Assembly: GCA_005406025.1 (NCBI GenBank)
Contig: BGZK01001367.1
Span: 100,698 to 164,697, forward strand
Direction of reading: 5' to 3'
Length of the DNA: 64,000 bases
DNA from: Eumeta japonica
Lineage: Eukaryota; Arthropoda; Insecta; Lepidoptera; Psychidae
Every line of letters starts with the position of its first letter. The first letter of the stretch is position 1. The notes beneath the pieces were generated by a model. It saw nothing but the letters and a program-made list of their open reading frames with translations, was not told the origin of the DNA and did not search any database. A program made the translations under genes and the position numbers. Positions 22,561 through 35,580 of the stretch are shown here, piece after piece.

Positions 22561-24779
22561 ATTATCTTCCGAACAATTGGTGAGAAATAATTTCACAAAA
22601 ATTATGACGTATTTTAAATGTTATTTTATAACCTATTAAATAGATATTTTGAATTTAAATAAGGAACATTTTCATGCTTCGAGCAGCACTGGCTGAAAAG
22701 AGAACTCCTGGTTTGATCGTATTTCAAAAATACACACCTAATGCACCAAGCTCAGCATTTTGGATTTTTACTGGGTCACATGCACGCAATTTGAGTTTTA
22801 TAACAGAAACTTTTTTTGAAAATTTGATGTGGTTATGAAGACTCTTACGACATGGAAATCTCTTTGTGATGAAAAAATTAAATATTTGCACTTGATTGAA
22901 AACGCAACATATAAGTAGATAAACGTGTTTTGTTATTTTTGATTGTTTGTTACCCATAAAAAAAAGTTCGAGAAAGCGATATTACTTACAAAAGTGTATA
23001 TGAGGCAAGCAGAATAGAACCGCTTTTTAGGCGAATAGTTTTCGACTTGTAAGGACTATTTTAACAAATTTAACAAATGAGATTGAAGAACAACAAAAAT
23101 TCAGGATTATTCGAAATATAGTCATAAGTAATCAATCCCATATAAGTTGAACCATAGGTGAAAGATAAAAATATTATCATACATCAATATAAAATATAAA
23201 AAAAGATAAAACCTATTAATATACAATTTCACGTATGACTTCAGTGTAAATTTTTTTTATCAGACACCAGTGACAGAACAATCGAATAATTAAAAGGGGA
23301 GACGAAATACACGAAGACATCTAAAAAAAGAAATAAACGTCTGCTTCAAGCTACTAACTCTAATATCAATGATTTTAACAAATATGCCATACACAATAAA
23401 TACATGACTGAAAAAAATCTGATCTCCCCAAATAGCCTTCGTTGTTGTAGTCGAACTCTCAGAGCTCACAAACATTTTTGGATTAACATTCGAGCTCTAT
23501 ACGCCCGAAAATTTCACTCGAGCATTTTTAAAATTTTGGAGATCAATATTGTCCGTGCTCAATTTTAAAATGATGATAAAACAATTTTCAGATATTTTGT
23601 CAAATATATCTTTAAAGGTGGAAGATATATCTTTAAATATATCGGTGGAGACTTTAACGACTTTAACGAGGCTTATCGCATTCAATAGCTTTTTGAACAT
23701 AAAATAACTTATTTTTTAGAGTCGATCAAACAAAATCCCATTATTTTAAAAAACAGTTATTCCCAATTTTTTCTGTAATGTGTTTTTAAACGAATTAATC
23801 AATTTGAATAGGATTAACGTTACGTCATATAATATTTTCAACGAAATAGTGATTTCTTTTCAAAATAAGTAACGATGCAAAGAAAAATTTTGGTTCACAA
23901 TATGTATCGAACAAATAATCGACTTCGACTGGGTTGACAGCGTCCGACGTAGTTGTATTGCGTTGGGAATAGAGCTTCCAATACAACCGAGTCAATAAGA
24001 TTTTGAAATCTATCACTTCCAATTATTTCTAATCTACTGAGCTTAGAAATTGTCTGAATAAAAAGTTTTCGCCAAAATTTGTTTGGGAGATTTTTCAAAA
24101 CTTAACTGTATATTTGTATCGGATTGCCAAAAAATTTAAGTTCAGTCAAACACTTTTGAATGCCGTACATCCGATTTCAGTATATCTTCCTCTGAAAAGA
24201 TGTTTAGGCTTAGACACATACTTTTCCACACACTCAATCACACTGAGTGTATATGAGAGGGCCCTAAACACAAGCACATACATCGACGTCTTAAAAAGTC
24301 AATTTTCGGAATTCGGATAAAAAATAAAAATATACCGAATTTTTCAAAAGTTTTTAATTTTCATAGGCGAAAAACAAATACCGATATTTCGAAAGTTTTT
24401 CGTATTATTTCTAAAAATTTTATAAATTTTGATGGCTGTAGAGAAAACTTCAAAAAATATCAAAACCGAGAAATGGAGGGTTTCGTACTCCATACAATGT
24501 ATTTGTGTTATATATTTTAATGAGCTTGATTTACGGTAAGGTGTTTTAAATTATGTACATTTTGGTTTTAAATAATCACACCACATTTTACATTTGCATA
24601 TTTTACCATGTAACAATAAAAACTTTGGAAAAATCACGCTTCTTGAGTGCTTTACCTTCCCCCTCGGATTCTTATATTTACATTATCTTTATATGTCTTA
24701 GAATATTCACATAACAACACACCCTCTTTGAAAATTTCAACGTAGTACCCATTACCGTTCCAAAGATATAGGATCATTA
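22561..24779. other. AT-rich non-coding DNA, unresolved frames
   Basis: Several 61-77 codon frames (22724-22957 minus, 23497-23700 minus, 23825-24098 minus, 24114-24320 plus) show no recognisable domain. A short internal reiteration of ATATATCTTTAAA occurs at about 23605-23645. No gene can be supported. Confidence 0.45.
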
Positions 24780-27640
24780 AATGAATGACAGGCCAAATGA
24801 AGGAGGACAGAGGCCGCAAACTTGGTAATTAATTTAGATTCAAATCTTTGAAACAACAAAAGCATAGAATTATTCCTACATAAATGCAATGGGGGTGAGA
24901 TTTTATTCCATACTTTAGAGGCGGCATACTTGAAACTGCTCTTAAATGTGACTGTTTCATGAATGGGAGTGATAAGATGTTTACAACAACTGGAAGAAGA
25001 CCATATAAGTTTTTCATATAAATATGATGGAGCCCTTGTTTTTCTACGCCGAAAAGAAGAGCAGCAAAGTTGTTAAAGCGTCGAGAAGACATATTTACCA
25101 TCCCTGCATTATTCAAAAACGATGTCACGTGGTTTCAAGGTGGCACATCAAAACAAAACCTAGCACAAGCATTTTGGACTCGCTGTATTAAATTTTTACT
25201 TGATGTACGGAGGCGCGGTCCGTATACAATATCACAGTAGTTGAGCTTTGACAAAACAAGTAATTCTATTAGTCTTATATGAAGATTAACGTTTAGGTAA
25301 CTGCACATTCTATAGAGTACTTTTAAACAGTAGAAACGGTTGCGAACAATCTCACAAACGTAAGTTTTAAATCTTATATTGGGATTTATAGTCAGTCCCC
25401 AGCTTCGAGCTTCTTGAGTGTATTGTATAGGCTCAGAGTCAAGCACGATACACAGTTTCTGTGTGTATATTTTATGAATTAGTTAACCAGAGCCCGAGAA
25501 TCATAAATTTTGACTTGCTGGGGTTTAGCGTGAGACAGTTTTTAACGGACCATTCAAGTATTCTAGATAAATTCTCATTTATTTTATTTATTGCAGATTT
25601 CAAATTCTCAGGACGACAGGAAGTATACAATTGTAAATCATCTGAATAAATATGGTATTGACAGTTCTTTATAAAGTTTATAATGTCAGCACTATGAAAA
25701 ATAAAAGAAGTGGCCCTAGAATAGACCTCTGTGACACACCCGTGTAACCGCTAACAGAGTAGAAAGAGATATGGAGCCGTTGCCGTTGCACACTTCTTCT
25801 AAATGACATCGATTTGACAAATACCTATCAAACCATCTCACAGTCGGTTCGTCGAAGACGTTATATGACATCTTTGAAAGGAGCAGAGATATATTTACTG
25901 TATCAAAAACACGAGAAAAAATCTAGTATTGTTCCCATTTCGGCATCCTGATCCTTTAGAATATTGCTAAAAATTTCTATCAGAGCAGTGGAAATTTTGA
26001 TTTTTGTAAAAACCGGACTGGTCCTGCGAGAGTATGCCTTGAGCTTCCAAGTAAGCGGTAAGCTGCAAATAAATGCCTTCCCAATAAAATTCGACAAGCA
26101 TGGCAAGATACTGAATGGTCAATGATCTTTATAAGTTGAGGGGCTTGCATTTTTTTGTCAAAAGCCGAATGATCGCTGTCCTCCACTGATGCGGAAAGGT
26201 TGACGTATGGATCGATCTATTTACAATGAAAGTTACAGCATCTAAGAATTTGGTTAGAGTTAGCAGAAGCATGTCTAATGAGATCATGTCAATGACCAAT
26301 GCATTCGATTTGAGGAAGTGAATTATCTGAGAGATATCTGTTTGGTTTACATATTTGATACTAAAAGTAGAATTATTAAATTTGTGAAATTCAAAATAAG
26401 TTAAATCTGATATATTAACCTGGTTAGATCCAAGTAGAGTGAGAAAATGCTTGTTTATTTCTTCAGGAGAGCTAAGATGGATAGAAAGCTCTGTATCAAA
26501 CTTGGAGGAAGTACATTTGTTTTCAAATTTTTTTATAACGTTTTGGAGTTACTTTTGTTATTATTGATATACTACCTAAAATAAGCCCACTTTTCACTAT
26601 CAAGTGATAAATTAACTATTTTTAAAAGATCTTTGTAATAGTTCCGGTGCGCGACATTTTTGATATTGAGATATTTCAAATGTGCGTCATTTCTTATTCG
26701 CATCATAAATTTAATATACTCCGTCACCCAAGGAAAAGAGTGTTTTATTGAGACGATTTTAAAGGGGGCGTGGATATCGATAATCCTGTAACTAAATAAT
26801 TAAAAAGGAAAACAATATCACTATCCTTATGCGTATTATTTAAACAATTATACCATGTAATAGATTCTAAGTCACTTTTAAAATTAGTCAAGTTAATATA
26901 TTTAAGAGGTCTTTAACTAATAAAATTGGGATGCAGGCGTGATTTCTTAAAATTAAATTCACAAGTGATAAACGTATGATTCCTTTTTTTGCTACTTATG
27001 ATGTCGGTATTCACATTTCTAACACGAGCGTCAGTACATATAACGTCAAAAAGAGATTTATTACATTCAGCGAAATGGGTCGGCGAGAAAACCACTTGCT
27101 CTTAATTAAAAAAAAAATTACAAAATCAAAAAACCCACAGAGTTTTCACTATTTGGATCCAATAAGTTAATGTTAAAATCACCAACCAGGAAAAAATGAT
27201 CGTAATCACATAAAGCGTTTACGGAATCCACCAAAGCCTTTAAAAAATATCTACAATTAGTCTAGGAGATGGTATGCTGTATCTAACACAATTTTATTCC
27301 CATTGTCGTTAAACTTAATCCAAAACTATTCAACTGGTGAACTCACTGGATGTTTACAAATTTTCACATTCAAACCCTTCCTAACATTAAAAGCGACTCT
27401 ACCGCCGCGCCCGCGGTGTACATCGGCGGGGCAGTGGACTCTTCAGAAAGTATAGCCGGGGTATATTTGGCGCTTTATCTTCCTCACCAAGCCGCAGCCA
27501 CATTTCATTTATTGCCAAAATATCTACAGAGTGGTTTAACACTGCCATTAGAAGTTCATCATGATATCTACCTAAAGATCATGGATTATAAAGACCAACT
27601 TTTAGAAAAGTCTCAGACATAAAAAAATAATTTAAACATC
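24780..27640 (-). mobile_element. CR1/jockey-type LINE ORF2, nearly complete
   Basis: Minus-strand non-LTR retrotransposon carrying a nearly full-length ORF2, with frameshifts. Endonuclease: starts near 27620 with YHDELLMAVLNHSVDILAIN then EMWL, and later ICTDARVRNVNTD at about 27000-27050. Linker and RT: FPHQWRTAIIRLLTKK near 26170-26200, VFDTVNISLLLSKM near 25880-25910, GVSQRSILGPLLL near 25720, and an intact box YHIYSDDLQLYTS near 25640-25660 that continues open to LNPSKSKFMIL. The C-terminus at 25135-25446 includes NRFYCLKVLYRM, LVLSKLNYCDIVYG and RVQNACARFCFDV, continuing with SFLNNAGMVNM to about 24830. It is a different family from the jockey-like copies and better preserved. No ORF1 is visible beyond 27640. 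Confidence 0.85.
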
Positions 27641-30600
27641 CTAATAATGATATCACTGTCGTTGAGTAGTTTATAGCTGTATGAAAAAGTTAGCTTAGAA
27701 TTTTGGCAAATTTTCTTTAAAATTAAATTAATTTCATTAAAGTAAAAACTGAGGTAACAATAATTATTAAAATATGAAACAAAAATAAGCAAAATTTGAT
27801 TAATGATATGTGTGAGTTACGTGCCACGAATGAACGTAAATTTGCTCGATGTTATAATTCTACGCTTTTCTATTTCGATGATTCAAATACTGGAACGAGA
27901 ATATTATAGCACGATTTACATTCTGTCTCTTTGGGTGGTTTTAAACGAACCATATAAACGCGATTACAAATTATACACAAAATTTTCAGCCTAACTTATT
28001 CGTTTAATATGAGACTGCAAATAATTAAACAGACTGTGGTTATCATCGAATTTACAAAAACTTTAACGGATGTTACCGTATTGGAGTTTTTTGTGCAATA
28101 ACCACATATCTTTGAATTTTGCAAATTATTCAAACTATGAATATTAGAAAACATCTCTAAAATATCAATAAAATTAATTAAAGATTATTAAAGAGAACGA
28201 ATTTAATTCATCCATTATTATTATCAAAACAATAAAATTACTTCTAAATACAGTAAATGAATTTAACTGTTTTTACCAAATACATTAACGTGGACTTGGG
28301 TAACATAGCTTATATTTCAATATTTTAAATTTATTTGACCTTCAAATTCACCACGATATATTCCTTCGCCGAAAACTAAGTGTTTTATCTAATCTCCACA
28401 TTCGTGTAGTGGCAATCTGTATACCGTCGGTCAAACTCCCGTTTTCGCGTTGTAGCTGAGCACGTCAACTATTGCGTTAACTCTGATGATAAAACATAAA
28501 TATTGGTTTTGATTTAGATTAAATTCAGTTCACAATGTTTTTATAAGTATCCGATTATTTTAACTAAACCATAAATAATTAACATGATTAAGTTATTCAT
28601 TTACTTTGGTATGCATTGAAATGTCCCTGAATAAATACTATTAATTCATAATTCTCTGTGGATGCCGAGCGAGGTGCTTTTGATACCTTTGACTGTTCGA
28701 GCGAACTTGATAGTTATCGATTTCACCCGAAACTTACATAGGCCCTCTCTAAGCCCCTCCACCAATTCACCCTAATTATATGAACTACACAGTATCTTAC
28801 TTATAGTTCAACTACATATTGTATTGTTTGCAATGTGTTATGAATGTTTAAATGGAATTGTAATATAATATACGTTTTGTACACTATTTTTCCCATTATT
28901 TAATAAAATTATTAGATATACTTTATTGAAATTCAATATTAACGTTGGAGTAATATAAAAGTAATAAACAAGTTTTTAAAACAATCATTTACTTATGCAG
29001 AAAGAGATTTAAAAGTTCACGGCTAATAATTCAAATATAACTTTGGTTGAAATATAAACAACTAATAATTAAAAAATTAATAGATTATATCACGGTCCTG
29101 ATGGTATATACATATTACATTAATACATATACATATTTTGTGTACTATTAACAATATTTTTCGATAAGCTCATGATATCTATCTATATATGTGTACAAAA
29201 GTATTCATTTAAATCGTTGAAGGAGCGATGTTGGGTCCGGTCTGACAATCTTCTTATATATGACCCTTCCTTGGACAAAATTCACGCTAGTTTACTCAAT
29301 ACCATATTTTTCCAAAATTCTGCATCTTTATTTAGGTGAATCGAAACGGTTACAGAAAGCTAAAGTGTCGCGAGATGGTACTTGTTGACTGTATTACAGA
29401 ATAATATTAAACTTTATCCCCAATGCGGTCAGACAAACTCAGTTCTACGGAAAGCTGTTTCTAATTTCTACACATAAGAACATAATTTATTATAAAAATG
29501 TTGTATAATTAGAATTTTACGGTAAAATTTTATTTGCCTTTCATATTTTCTGGCTTTGTGCTATTAAACGCATATCCACGATTACTATAATTGGCAAATT
29601 TTCCAGAAAGGAATGGCCACATGAATAGGCCACACCTCTTTAGGTTACGAAAAATTCGTAAAAAATATTTCACCAGGATATTTCATAACCAGTCGCCCAA
29701 TAATTTTAAGTTTATTAATCCACATGGTCAAATAATATGTAAAAAAATATTGTTTGACGATAAAAAATCTTCAATCATCAAACACCGAATAATATTTTCG
29801 TGATTATTTACACAAATTATTATAACACCTAATACTCATATAATATATAGGATTCCTGCGTGAAATTATAGGAAAATTTAAAAATAGAATATTTTAATTG
29901 TAAATGAAAGAAGGGTTCGATTTCGAAAAAGCGGCACTGAATTTGGGATCTTGGTGAAGTTTAAATCAAAAAAGAAGACCGGGATCAGGATCATCATGGA
30001 CACGTCAACAGTCGATATAAAAGATTTAGGGATTCCTTCATAAATCAACGAATAAAAAAAAATAATTTGGAGATGGAGAATAGAGTCGACTGAAAATCAA
30101 TAAAGGAATATTCTATAATTTTTTTTCGTGAGAATTCCTAAGAACTTAAATAAGGTGAGTACAATAAAAACGGCTATAGGGATAATCAAAAGACAATAAA
30201 GTAATATCCGATACGTTTTTAGAGCTCCGTAATAATTATTAAGAATCCATATAGTTGAACCGATTTCGGTGAAATTTCTACCAGCCATTCAAATCAGTTA
30301 AAATTTTAATTATAGTAGCTTATGATTCCATAACTATGTTTCATGAGCATTTTAACTATTGGACTGATTTTAATAAAATTGTTATGGTGATAGCTTAAAC
30401 CAAGCAAAACTATGTAAACTACATTATTTTGAATGTTTTATGGTTAAAGTTTAATGAAAATTACTAAAAAGCATAATCATTGGACCGGTTCTGCTGAAAT
30501 GTTCAATTTCTCTTTTGTTTTAAGCTATATTTGTCTCATGATTAAAAGAAGTGATAATGGTAAAATATAATATATACAATTTTTAAATAATAAATTACCC

Positions 30601-30990
30601 CAAAAATACAGTAGACGTGACAAGTACAGCTGAGTGTTAATGTAATTTTTTATTTGTATGAAATCCCGAAGTCTTTCAATTATTGTCAAACGCGTGTCAA
30701 TAGTTACTGACAATATTTTAAAGAAAACAATCCAAGTAAGCTTATGGTTATGTGTTATTTTTTTGGGTTTTTTACATTTAGAACAGTTTTTGACAAGTGC
30801 CTAGCCAAAACCACCAAAAATATCAGAAATTGCTATTGCTGAACAACAGTAAACAAACGTGGATGCTGCAATGAATTCAGTAAAATGATGACCAAGATTT
30901 GCAAGAGATTATAACATCTATAACATTTTATTTTGTGTATCAACTATTTTTCCAAAATTCTACATAGTATATTATTAACGAATCGTAAAC
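27641..30990. other. AT-rich DNA with decayed reiterations
   Basis: No gene found. Around 30250-30510 the phrase TTGAACCGATTTCGGTGAAA recurs as TTGGACTGATTTTAATAAAA and TTGGACCGGTTCTGCTGAAA about 106 and 122 bp apart, a decayed tandem repeat. A small GC-richer patch lies at 28660-28770. Confidence 0.45.
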
Positions 30991-31005
30991 AAATACGTTA
31001 ATTAT

Positions 31006-31323
31006 ATGAAAGTTCATTGCGAGAAATTTCAGAATAAAAGCAATATGTGTAGAAATATTATTGTTGTGATGAGCATGTTCCTAAAGACGCTTTACCAAGT
31101 GGCATACAATTCCAACATTTTATGTGTTTATTTCTTTTTAATTACGTATTTATTAAGTGCCTTCATTATTCTCGTTTTCCTCATGATCCTCGTCGGATCC
31201 ATTGGAAATAATCGTTCCATTGAAAACGTCGTAATAACAATTGTTACCTTATATTTTGTACTTATAGTAACATGCCCTGGAATTGTAATCTACATCAAAA
31301 TTATTATTGAATGTATCTCATAA
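31006..31323 (+). CDS. 105-codon membrane-protein-like frame
   Basis: Open from ATG 31006 to the stop at 31321-31323. The N-terminal 35 residues are polar (MKVHCEKFQNKSNMCRN). Two long hydrophobic segments follow: about residues 42-66 (ILCVYFFLITYLLSAFIILV) and residues 75-100, separated by GSIGNNRSIEN. A TTTCAG that could serve as a 3' splice site lies just inside, at about 31027-31032. The layout is reminiscent of insect chemoreceptor transmembrane exons, but I cannot identify a diagnostic motif. Hydrophobic frames also arise by chance in AT-rich DNA. No flanking exons were recognised. Confidence 0.2.
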   Translation: MKVHCEKFQNKSNMCRNIIVVMSMFLKTLYQVAYNSNILCVYFFLITYLLSAFIILVFLMILVGSIGNNRSIENVVITIVTLYFVLIVTCPGIVIYIKIIIECIS

Positions 31324-32035
31324 GGCGTTATCTTTCAAAGTATGTTTTATCTGTAGAGAATTTTCTGAAATTCCTAAATTCAATAATTTACTTGCAAATA
31401 ATGTTAGTTCACACATATTCAGTTACATGTTTTATGCGTATTTAATATCAAATGAAAGATACTTTACCACCATATTCATAAATAAGAAATATTTTTTTTT
31501 TTAAAAATCAAAACTTGATTATGAAGAAATGTATGAAAATAGCAACAAAAAACTGTGCAATTAAAGACACATTAATAAATGTGTGGCGTTAGCATCTGTT
31601 CGCCAATGCTAAAAACATGAAGCTGCATTCATATAATAAAAAAATATTGACTAGTATATCTACTTAACGGTTGTAAGAGTTATGATGATGCATTTCAAAC
31701 TGTAGATAGGAAATAGTTTACAAATTCGAAAAGTACTTCTCACAATATTCACTTTTCTTACAACACATAGTTGTAATCAGTCTCAAATAATTATAATTAA
31801 TATATACATATATTTAAAACGGACTAAAAATACGCAATAAATAATTTATCTACGCCTCATGAAGAATAAAAGCATATAAATATTTTATAAAAATATTTTT
31901 ATGTAGACATGTATTATAGAAACAAAACGCACGACAAAATAAATTTGTTTGAAATCAACAATAAATTACTGCGCATCGTCTTAAACAAAACTTCCCTTAT
32001 TGAATATGTTTCGTAACTATACATAAAATATATAA
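31324..32035. other. AT-rich non-coding DNA
   Basis: A 65-codon frame overlapping at 31307-31504 has no domain. Nothing else seen. Confidence 0.5.
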
Positions 32036-32039
32036 TGTA

Positions 32040-32530
32040 ACGTGATTAAAAGGCACTTCTATTATGGGATATTTGGAAGATACTTCCCTCTTGAAGTATT
32101 TGAAGTAGGTACCGGACAATCGAAGGCCGAGTGTCTGACGCCTCAGAAAAGCCAATCCGATTTTGCCCGAACCAAAATCGAAGCGGTCTTATGTTTCATT
32201 GTAACTACTCCAAAAAGCAAAGTCAAGCCCGAATCAAGAGATAAGGTCAAAGATAAACGACAAACTCTGTGTAAGCCATGTGCGGTATAACCACATTCAC
32301 CGCGTTTGAAGCTCGATTTAAAGAAACAGGGCTAGTCTATGGTGCTCAAACAGGATTCAAGGCCATTTGCATTCTGGACAAGAAAACAAGTCGCTTTTAG
32401 CGGCACTCAAATAAAGACAATGCGCCTTTACAGACGAAGTCGCGCACCCCCTTTGCGGCTACTAAAACTACATTTCTTTGAAAGTGTCCCGACGACTATT
32501 TCTCTCGAACGAATCCACCAACTTTAATTC
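32040..32530. promoter_or_regulatory. GC-raised island 6
   Basis: About 490 bp of moderately GC-rich, complex sequence between AT-rich flanks. It contains AAGGTCAAAGATAAACGAC (nuclear-receptor half-site beside forkhead-like ATAAAC) near 32244. It also has facing Runt-type cores in TGTGCGGTATAACCACA at 32279-32295. Frames 32042-32290 and 32339-32527 have no known domains. Motif matches this short are weak evidence; regulatory function is inferred. Confidence 0.3.
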
Positions 32531-33055
32531 CGCTTACAATATTTGATGCAGTTTTTTTTAGAAACAGATTTTATACAGATTGGCATAAATATTAATAAGT
32601 TAATAATAGAAATTATATTTTTAAAATTTTATAATATTTTTGTGAATCACTTCATGTTTTCAAAAAATGTAATTTAATATAATAATAATTCTAATCTATA
32701 TAGATTTTCTTAGCGAGAATTTACAAACATGAAATACGTAAAAGCGATATTTAATGTACCTACTCGTCTATTGAAATAGGAATTAAGATGCATTCTCTAA
32801 CATTATATATTGAAAATGCCAAATACAGATCATGCAAGAGTCCTTTTAAGGTATATGTTAAAAAGGGAACTGTCGAAAGCAAATAGATACAGCTTTTGTA
32901 TCACTTGTTCACTGAAAAAAAAAGCTAATAGCCCTTTTCGTAGTTTTGCATTTACTGTGTCCTAACGTATGTGAGTCACATACATCGTTTTTAATATTTC
33001 TACTCACGAAATAAATTCGTCGAATATTCCCGCTAGCCGTTAACACATAAAATAC
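32531..33055. other. AT-rich non-coding DNA
   Basis: Nothing recognisable. A 78-codon minus frame (32909-33145) extends into the next island. Confidence 0.45.
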
Positions 33056-33059
33056 CTTC

Positions 33060-34275
33060 CACTTTCGTCGTCTCTCAATGGCTTTGTTACGGTGAAAGGC
33101 GAAGCAGCTATTTACTTCTAACGCGTTACCTCGTAGTTTTCTCACTTAAAGGTTTCTAAAGCCAAATTTATTGAGGTCCCGGGTTGGGCAGGTAACGCAG
33201 CGCCGCGGCGTATAAAAGTGGTACACGCGCTCCAACTGCACAGTGAAGATGTTATAAATAGCTGATGTTAAATTGACTGTGAAGAGCTTATAGCTCCGGA
33301 GAAAGCCCGGAAAAAGATGGCAAAGGCACTGATGTGTGACTGTACGTGCATATAGTAATGCTTCTTATTCGTTTTTTTTTTCCTTTTTTGCGATACCGCA
33401 GACTGACAGAATTTTCCCAATTTTTTTTTTGGAGTTTTATGATCCTTATTGATATTAAATTATCAATTCATTGAGTACATTTGTACATTTGAACCCCGTG
33501 AACGCAAATGTGAAACAGTGGCATATCGGCCACACGACAAATTGTGGCATACGTGATCTGTATGCGACATATCGACGAACCGACGCACGCGCGCAAACAG
33601 AGTTCAGATAAAGCGGTAACGGTTTCTGTCTGCCCGCGCAACCCTAAAAGCGACGACAGCCACTTAAAACGCCATGTGCATCCGGCACACGTCAATAGAG
33701 CTCCGAACGACGTCATCACGCGGCCGATCCGCGTTCATTGTTCCAAACAGTTTTCTATTTCACAGCGAAAAGCGAAACGTAACGTCGAGGGGAGAAAAAT
33801 AAATATTTATTGTACAGGTGGTATAAACCGCTCGAGGATATTGGAGGATAAATTGATTGTTCGGGGTCGGTTTTCCATTTAGATATGGAAATTTCCGGGA
33901 TTGTGTACGAAAATCTTCGATTTTACCTTTTTTTTTTTCTCTCTAACAAATCACGTTCAAATTCACCTTTCCGCGAAAGAGCGACGTTTCAAGTTTATGA
34001 GACTTTTTGAGAGAGCAAGTTCTGTAATTTCATGGTCGTACGGATTATTGGAATGATCTCGGCGGCGCGGGAGTGCGATTGCTTAATTTCACAGCGTTAT
34101 AGTTCTGGCATCGAATCTCGAGGGGACGCGATTCTATAGCATTTCAGGGATTTCATTTTTAAAATCAACATGTTAGTATTTAATTAATTCCGTACTAACG
34201 TTTGCACGTGCGCTAACATCGGCAGCTCGTTCGGCTAACCGTCATGTGGGAGTCTTGTCGTGACCTACTATTATG
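33060..34275. promoter_or_regulatory. GC-rich island cluster 7
   Basis: Three GC-rich cores: 33170-33330, 33500-33890 and 34030-34270. The middle core has CpG-rich GACGCACGCGCGCAAACAG, a CRE-like ACGACGTCATCACG near 33708, and a 112-codon frame (33544-33882) rich in Arg and His with no known domain and an opposing 83-codon frame. The first core holds a TATA/initiator pair, listed separately. The cluster would fit a promoter with adjacent conserved elements. Confidence 0.35.
33211..33244 (+). promoter_or_regulatory. candidate core promoter (TATA + Inr)
   Basis: TATAAAAG at 33211-33218 directly follows a GC-rich stretch (GCGCCGCGGCG). A CAGT initiator-like tetramer (arthropod TCAGT type) lies at 33241-33244, placing its A about 31 bp from the first T of the TATA box, the canonical spacing. 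The predicted transcript has only tiny open frames, such as a 12-codon one at 33317-33355, so a product would be non-coding or spliced to distant exons. TATA-like words are common here; the spacing and GC context are what set this one apart. Confidence 0.35.
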
Positions 34276-35435
34276 TCAGTCTTGCTCTAGACGGATGCAT
34301 GGAAAATATTTTTCTAATCCTTACAAAAATAAGGAGAGTTATGGGTTTGATATCGATGTCATCTTATGTATCTGTTGGTAGTTTCCGATAGGGTAGACTA
34401 GTTCCAATGCAGTCAGCTTAAGTTGAATATTTCTTAGATATGTGCTATGAAAATATGTTCAAACGGTTTGAATATCATCAACTCTTTTGCCGAATTTCAG
34501 TTCTCCAATTAATTTGCCATTTGTTAAAATACATAAACTCAATCGTACTGCAATAATGTGATGACCTTGGTCTGGTGCAGTAACGACCAAAGTAATCGAG
34601 GTTTTTCAAGTCCTCGCTAGGTTATAGAAGACATTATGTTTGTTTCTATTTGGATGGTCAATAGTTGGCCACCAGATGGCCTGATCATCATATATTCCGT
34701 TAATATTTGAAGCAGGAAGGTGGTGTCACGAGCTCGACGTATTTGATCATAAACCTAATGAGTGCTTAATCGAAAGAGATTCAACGGGACATGATAACGT
34801 AGCAGAGATATATAGTCAGACGCAGGACGTGAGGCGTGAAAGTTGATACATTCTATCTTATTTCCACTCGTTCAAAATTACCATCTTATAGCCGTTATAA
34901 TCTTTGTAATACGAGAACTTAATTGATATATGTGAAAAAAATATAATTTTCTTTCAAGTGTCATCGTGACAGATTTATTATGTCTAGAACCGTAATTGTG
35001 ATTTCATTGTGATTAAGAACATTAAATGTCGTTTCTTTTTCCACAGAGAAACCCACTTGTGTTTTAATCATTAAACGGTGTCGTCCATAGAAAATAATAT
35101 ACATATAAACAAACAAAGGTTTTAAGTCAAGTTTTAATTATATTTATTATTTGATGTACCATTTTATGGATTTGTAAATGTTGTTTTTTTTTATTTTATT
35201 TTAATTTCAAAAATATTTATTACCTATTTCGTTTACTTAGCGATCAGTTGCTGCATTTAATCAAGCATTGCTCAAAATTAATATGTTATTATTATTTTTT
35301 ACTAATTAAATAGAAAAAAATCCTTTCACACAAATTGATCCTATTTGTGTCAGGATTTTTTAAATTTATTCGAATAATTGTTTTTGACAACATGCCAGTT
35401 GTTTTCCACGTAAATAATTTTAAGAAGTTTTAAGT
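34276..35435. other. non-coding DNA
   Basis: No gene. TTGGCCACCAGATGGCCTGAT near 34664 resembles a fragment of a LINE/SINE tail. The rest is AT-rich. Confidence 0.4.
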
Positions 35436-35439
35436 TTCT

Positions 35440-35580
35440 CCATATTAAAACTCTCAGCCCGCGCTTATTAGCACGCGGCTCTTTGGCACTTATCGACGCC
35501 GTTAGGAGACATCTGCCTATAAAAGTTGGTATCAAACAATACATTACGCCGCCAGTCAACGAATAACGTCGTGTTGGAAA
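35440..35580. promoter_or_regulatory. GC-rich island 8 with TATA motif
   Basis: Compact 140 bp island (AGCCCGCGCTTATTAGCACG, TATCGACGCCGTTAGG). It has CTATAAAAG at 35517-35525 and a CCAGTC word 35 bp downstream, slightly too far for a standard initiator. The 69-codon minus frame (35350-35559) has no domain. Confidence 0.3.

Noticed and set aside
27350..27622. 90-codon plus-strand frame as a gene
   Set aside because: It is antisense to the endonuclease domain of the minus-strand LINE.
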